Assembly (NCBI GenBank): GCA_020630295.1
Contig: JAHDBR010000023.1
Location: 1 to 33,577 of the forward strand
Direction: 5' to 3'
Source: Sphingomonadaceae bacterium
GTDB lineage: Bacteria; Pseudomonadota; Alphaproteobacteria; Sphingomonadales; Sphingomonadaceae
DNA length: 33,577 nucleotides
The position numbers were made by a program, and so were the translations under genes. Shown one piece after another: positions 32,411 to 33,577 of the stretch. How positions within the stretch are numbered: the stretch's first letter is position 1; each line of letters begins with the position of its first letter. The notes under the pieces were generated by a model, which did not search any database, had not been told where the DNA came from, and saw only the letters and a program-made list of their open reading frames with translations.

Positions 32411-33321
32411 TGACTTCTTCCCACGATGCCGCATGGACCGATTTTTGGGCTCAAAACCAGAATGCCGGTCAGGGCGGCGGATGCTTGCCTGCCAAGTGGC
32501 AGAGCATCGAAACTGCGCAGCGCGCCATGTGGGATGCTTTTGCGAAGGGTCTTCCGAAAGGCGCATCGGTGATTGACGTTGCCACCGGAGACGGGCGCGT
32601 GATGGGATGGCTGCTGGCCAAGCGCCGCGATTTGAAGCTTATCGGCGTCGACATGGCCCCGCAATTGCCCGAACCGCCCAAGGGCACCAAAATTCGCGGC
32701 GGCGTGTCTATGGAGGCACTGCCATTTCCGGATGGCAAGTTTGCATCGGCCACCAGCCAGTTCGGCTTTGAATATGGCGATTTGGAAAAAGCTGCGGCAG
32801 AGCTGGCGCGCGTGGTGAAGTCGGGCGGCAAGATCGGCATTATGACGCACCGGATCGACGGCCCTATTCTGGCGCACAACCTTAAGCGCCGCGCCCAGAT
32901 TGCATGGGCGATAGACGAGCACGAACTTATCGAAACCGGTAAGCGCAGCCTGTCACTGCGCGCCAGCGGGCTTCAAACAATGTCACCGAAACTCAATGAA
33001 GCACCTGCGGCTGGCGCGCGGATCTTCGGGCAAGGATCAGCGGCATGGGAAATTGCCGAGGCGGTTCGGCAGAGCCTAGTGATGGGCCGGCGGGATGATC
33101 CCCGCAATGTCGCAAAACTGCTGGATACGATCGCCGACAAGGCACGCAACGAAATGGGGCGTATATCTTCGCTCGAAGCGGCGTGTCAGCAGACTTCGGA
33201 CGAAGACAAGTTTGCGGCGGCTTTGCAAGCAGGCGGCCTACGACAACATTCGGTCGAGCCAGTATGCGAGGACGGCAATACCGGGCCCTTTGCCGATTTC
33301 AGAGTCCTGAGAGCCATCTAA
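32410..33321 (+). CDS. SAM-dependent methyltransferase (class I, type 11-like)
   Basis: This 303-residue protein has a Rossmann SAM-binding motif I, VIDVATGDGRV (54-64). Motif II contains LIGVDMAP, the post-motif block is MEALPFPDGKFASATSQFGFEY, and ELARVVKSGGKIGIMTHR is motif IV/V-like. The layout matches class I methyltransferases of the UbiE/type-11 kind, but the second half (140-303) is helical and not family-diagnostic, so the substrate could be a small molecule or a protein. The ATG overlaps the stop of the TPR-oxygenase gene (TAATG). It is the last gene of the operon; a GCCCC-ATTT-GGGGC stem at 33380-33393 lies 58 nt downstream but lacks a T-run. Confidence 0.8.
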   Translation: MTSSHDAAWTDFWAQNQNAGQGGGCLPAKWQSIETAQRAMWDAFAKGLPKGASVIDVATGDGRVMGWLLAKRRDLKLIGVDMAPQLPEPPKGTKIRGGVSMEALPFPDGKFASATSQFGFEYGDLEKAAAELARVVKSGGKIGIMTHRIDGPILAHNLKRRAQIAWAIDEHELIETGKRSLSLRASGLQTMSPKLNEAPAAGARIFGQGSAAWEIAEAVRQSLVMGRRDDPRNVAKLLDTIADKARNEMGRISSLEAACQQTSDEDKFAAALQAGGLRQHSVEPVCEDGNTGPFADFRVLRAI

Positions 33322-33577
33322 CCCGTCGCATTAGTCCGACTGCTGCTACGCAGTTCAAACGCTCCATTCCGCTAAGTTCGCCCCATTTGGGGCCAAAGCA
33401 CGCGCACCGCGAGATACGCCGCTGCCTGCCAATAGCGATAATGCGTCCGCCTAATGCGCATCGGCATTCAGCACGCCAGCTACGACATTTGCAGCAGGCA
33501 AAGAAAAAGGGCGGCGGACCAAGTCCACCGCCCCAATTCTGTGTTTTCGCTTTCGCGGCTTTAAGTTCTTAGAACTT
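33322..33577. other. Intergenic region at the right edge
   Basis: No gene was recognised. It holds the weak stem at 33380-33393, a minus-strand terminator (33501-33533) and the dyad AAGTTC-TTA-GAACTT at the very end (33563-33577). A minus-strand reading frame ending Lys-Phe-stop at 33569-33571 could be the tail of a gene lying outside the window, but two residues are not enough to call it. Confidence 0.4.
33501..33533 (-). terminator. Minus-strand Rho-independent terminator
   Basis: The minus strand reads an 11-bp stem GGGCGGTGGAC / GTCCGCCGCCC (one G-U, loop TTG; plus-strand 33509-33533) followed by TTTTTCTT. On the plus strand the same arms have a mismatch and no T-run, so it ends a transcript coming from the right of the window. 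Confidence 0.82.

Noticed and set aside
33345-33375. GTTCAAAC resembling a tRNA T-loop
   Set aside because: No acceptor stem, anticodon arm or CCA end could be folded around it.
1-33577. CRISPR arrays, insertion sequences, prophage or integrase genes, rRNA and tRNA genes
   Set aside because: No spaced direct repeats, transposase or integrase motifs, or RNA gene structures were seen anywhere in the window.

Overview
This is a chromosomal window from an alphaproteobacterium. Gene content and protein style point to the Sphingomonadales, most likely the Erythrobacteraceae (Erythrobacter/Altererythrobacter-like). Clues are the gene run argS - SPOR protein - nagZ - scpA - scpB - tatA - tatB - tatC, an ispH-thrB-rnhA operon with a kinase-fold homoserine kinase, an alphaproteobacterial leucyl-transferase (Bpt), and a Caulobacter-style cpa/tad pilus block. 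The DNA is moderately GC-rich, densely coding and free of insertion sequences, phage genes, CRISPR arrays and tRNA or rRNA genes. The assignment comes from recalled family knowledge, not from a search.

Layout. 1-2940 (- strand): start of a TamA-like outer-membrane assembly factor, Bpt, and threonine ammonia-lyase. 3075-5672 (+): a beta-hydroxyacid dehydrogenase and an exported YtcJ-type amidohydrolase. 5673-6274 (+): a long leader with promoter-like and hairpin sequences, a 77-residue exported membrane peptide and a clean terminator. 6443-13144 (-): a housekeeping run, read argS, SPOR/divisome protein, nagZ, scpA, scpB, tatA, tatB, tatC. 13216-13866 (-): a lipoprotein of unknown role. 14015-16423 (+): ispH, thrB, rnhA, ending at a terminator shared with a convergent DUF1508 gene. 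16736-18792 (-): an alpha/beta hydrolase translationally coupled to a DauA-like FAD oxidoreductase. 18890-26272 (+): Tad pilus genes cpaA, cpaB, cpaC, cpaD, cpaE, tadB, tadC, closed by a very strong terminator. 26353-29798 (-): thiolase, short-chain dehydrogenase, crotonase and a MarR regulator, a probable fatty-acyl or branched-chain acyl-CoA degradation module. 29979-33321 (+): an overlapping three-gene operon of a 2OG-Fe(II) oxygenase, a TPR protein with a second 2OG-oxygenase-like domain, and a methyltransferase.

The points most worth a second look are these. The Tad block has no cpaF/tadA ATPase and no Flp pilin gene; a GC hairpin with two GCGGCCGC arms sits where cpaF usually lies. The dioxygenase/TPR-dioxygenase/methyltransferase operon looks like an uncharacterised hydroxylation and methylation system. 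The small exported peptide gene appears to have a leader of about 220 nt with several inverted repeats.
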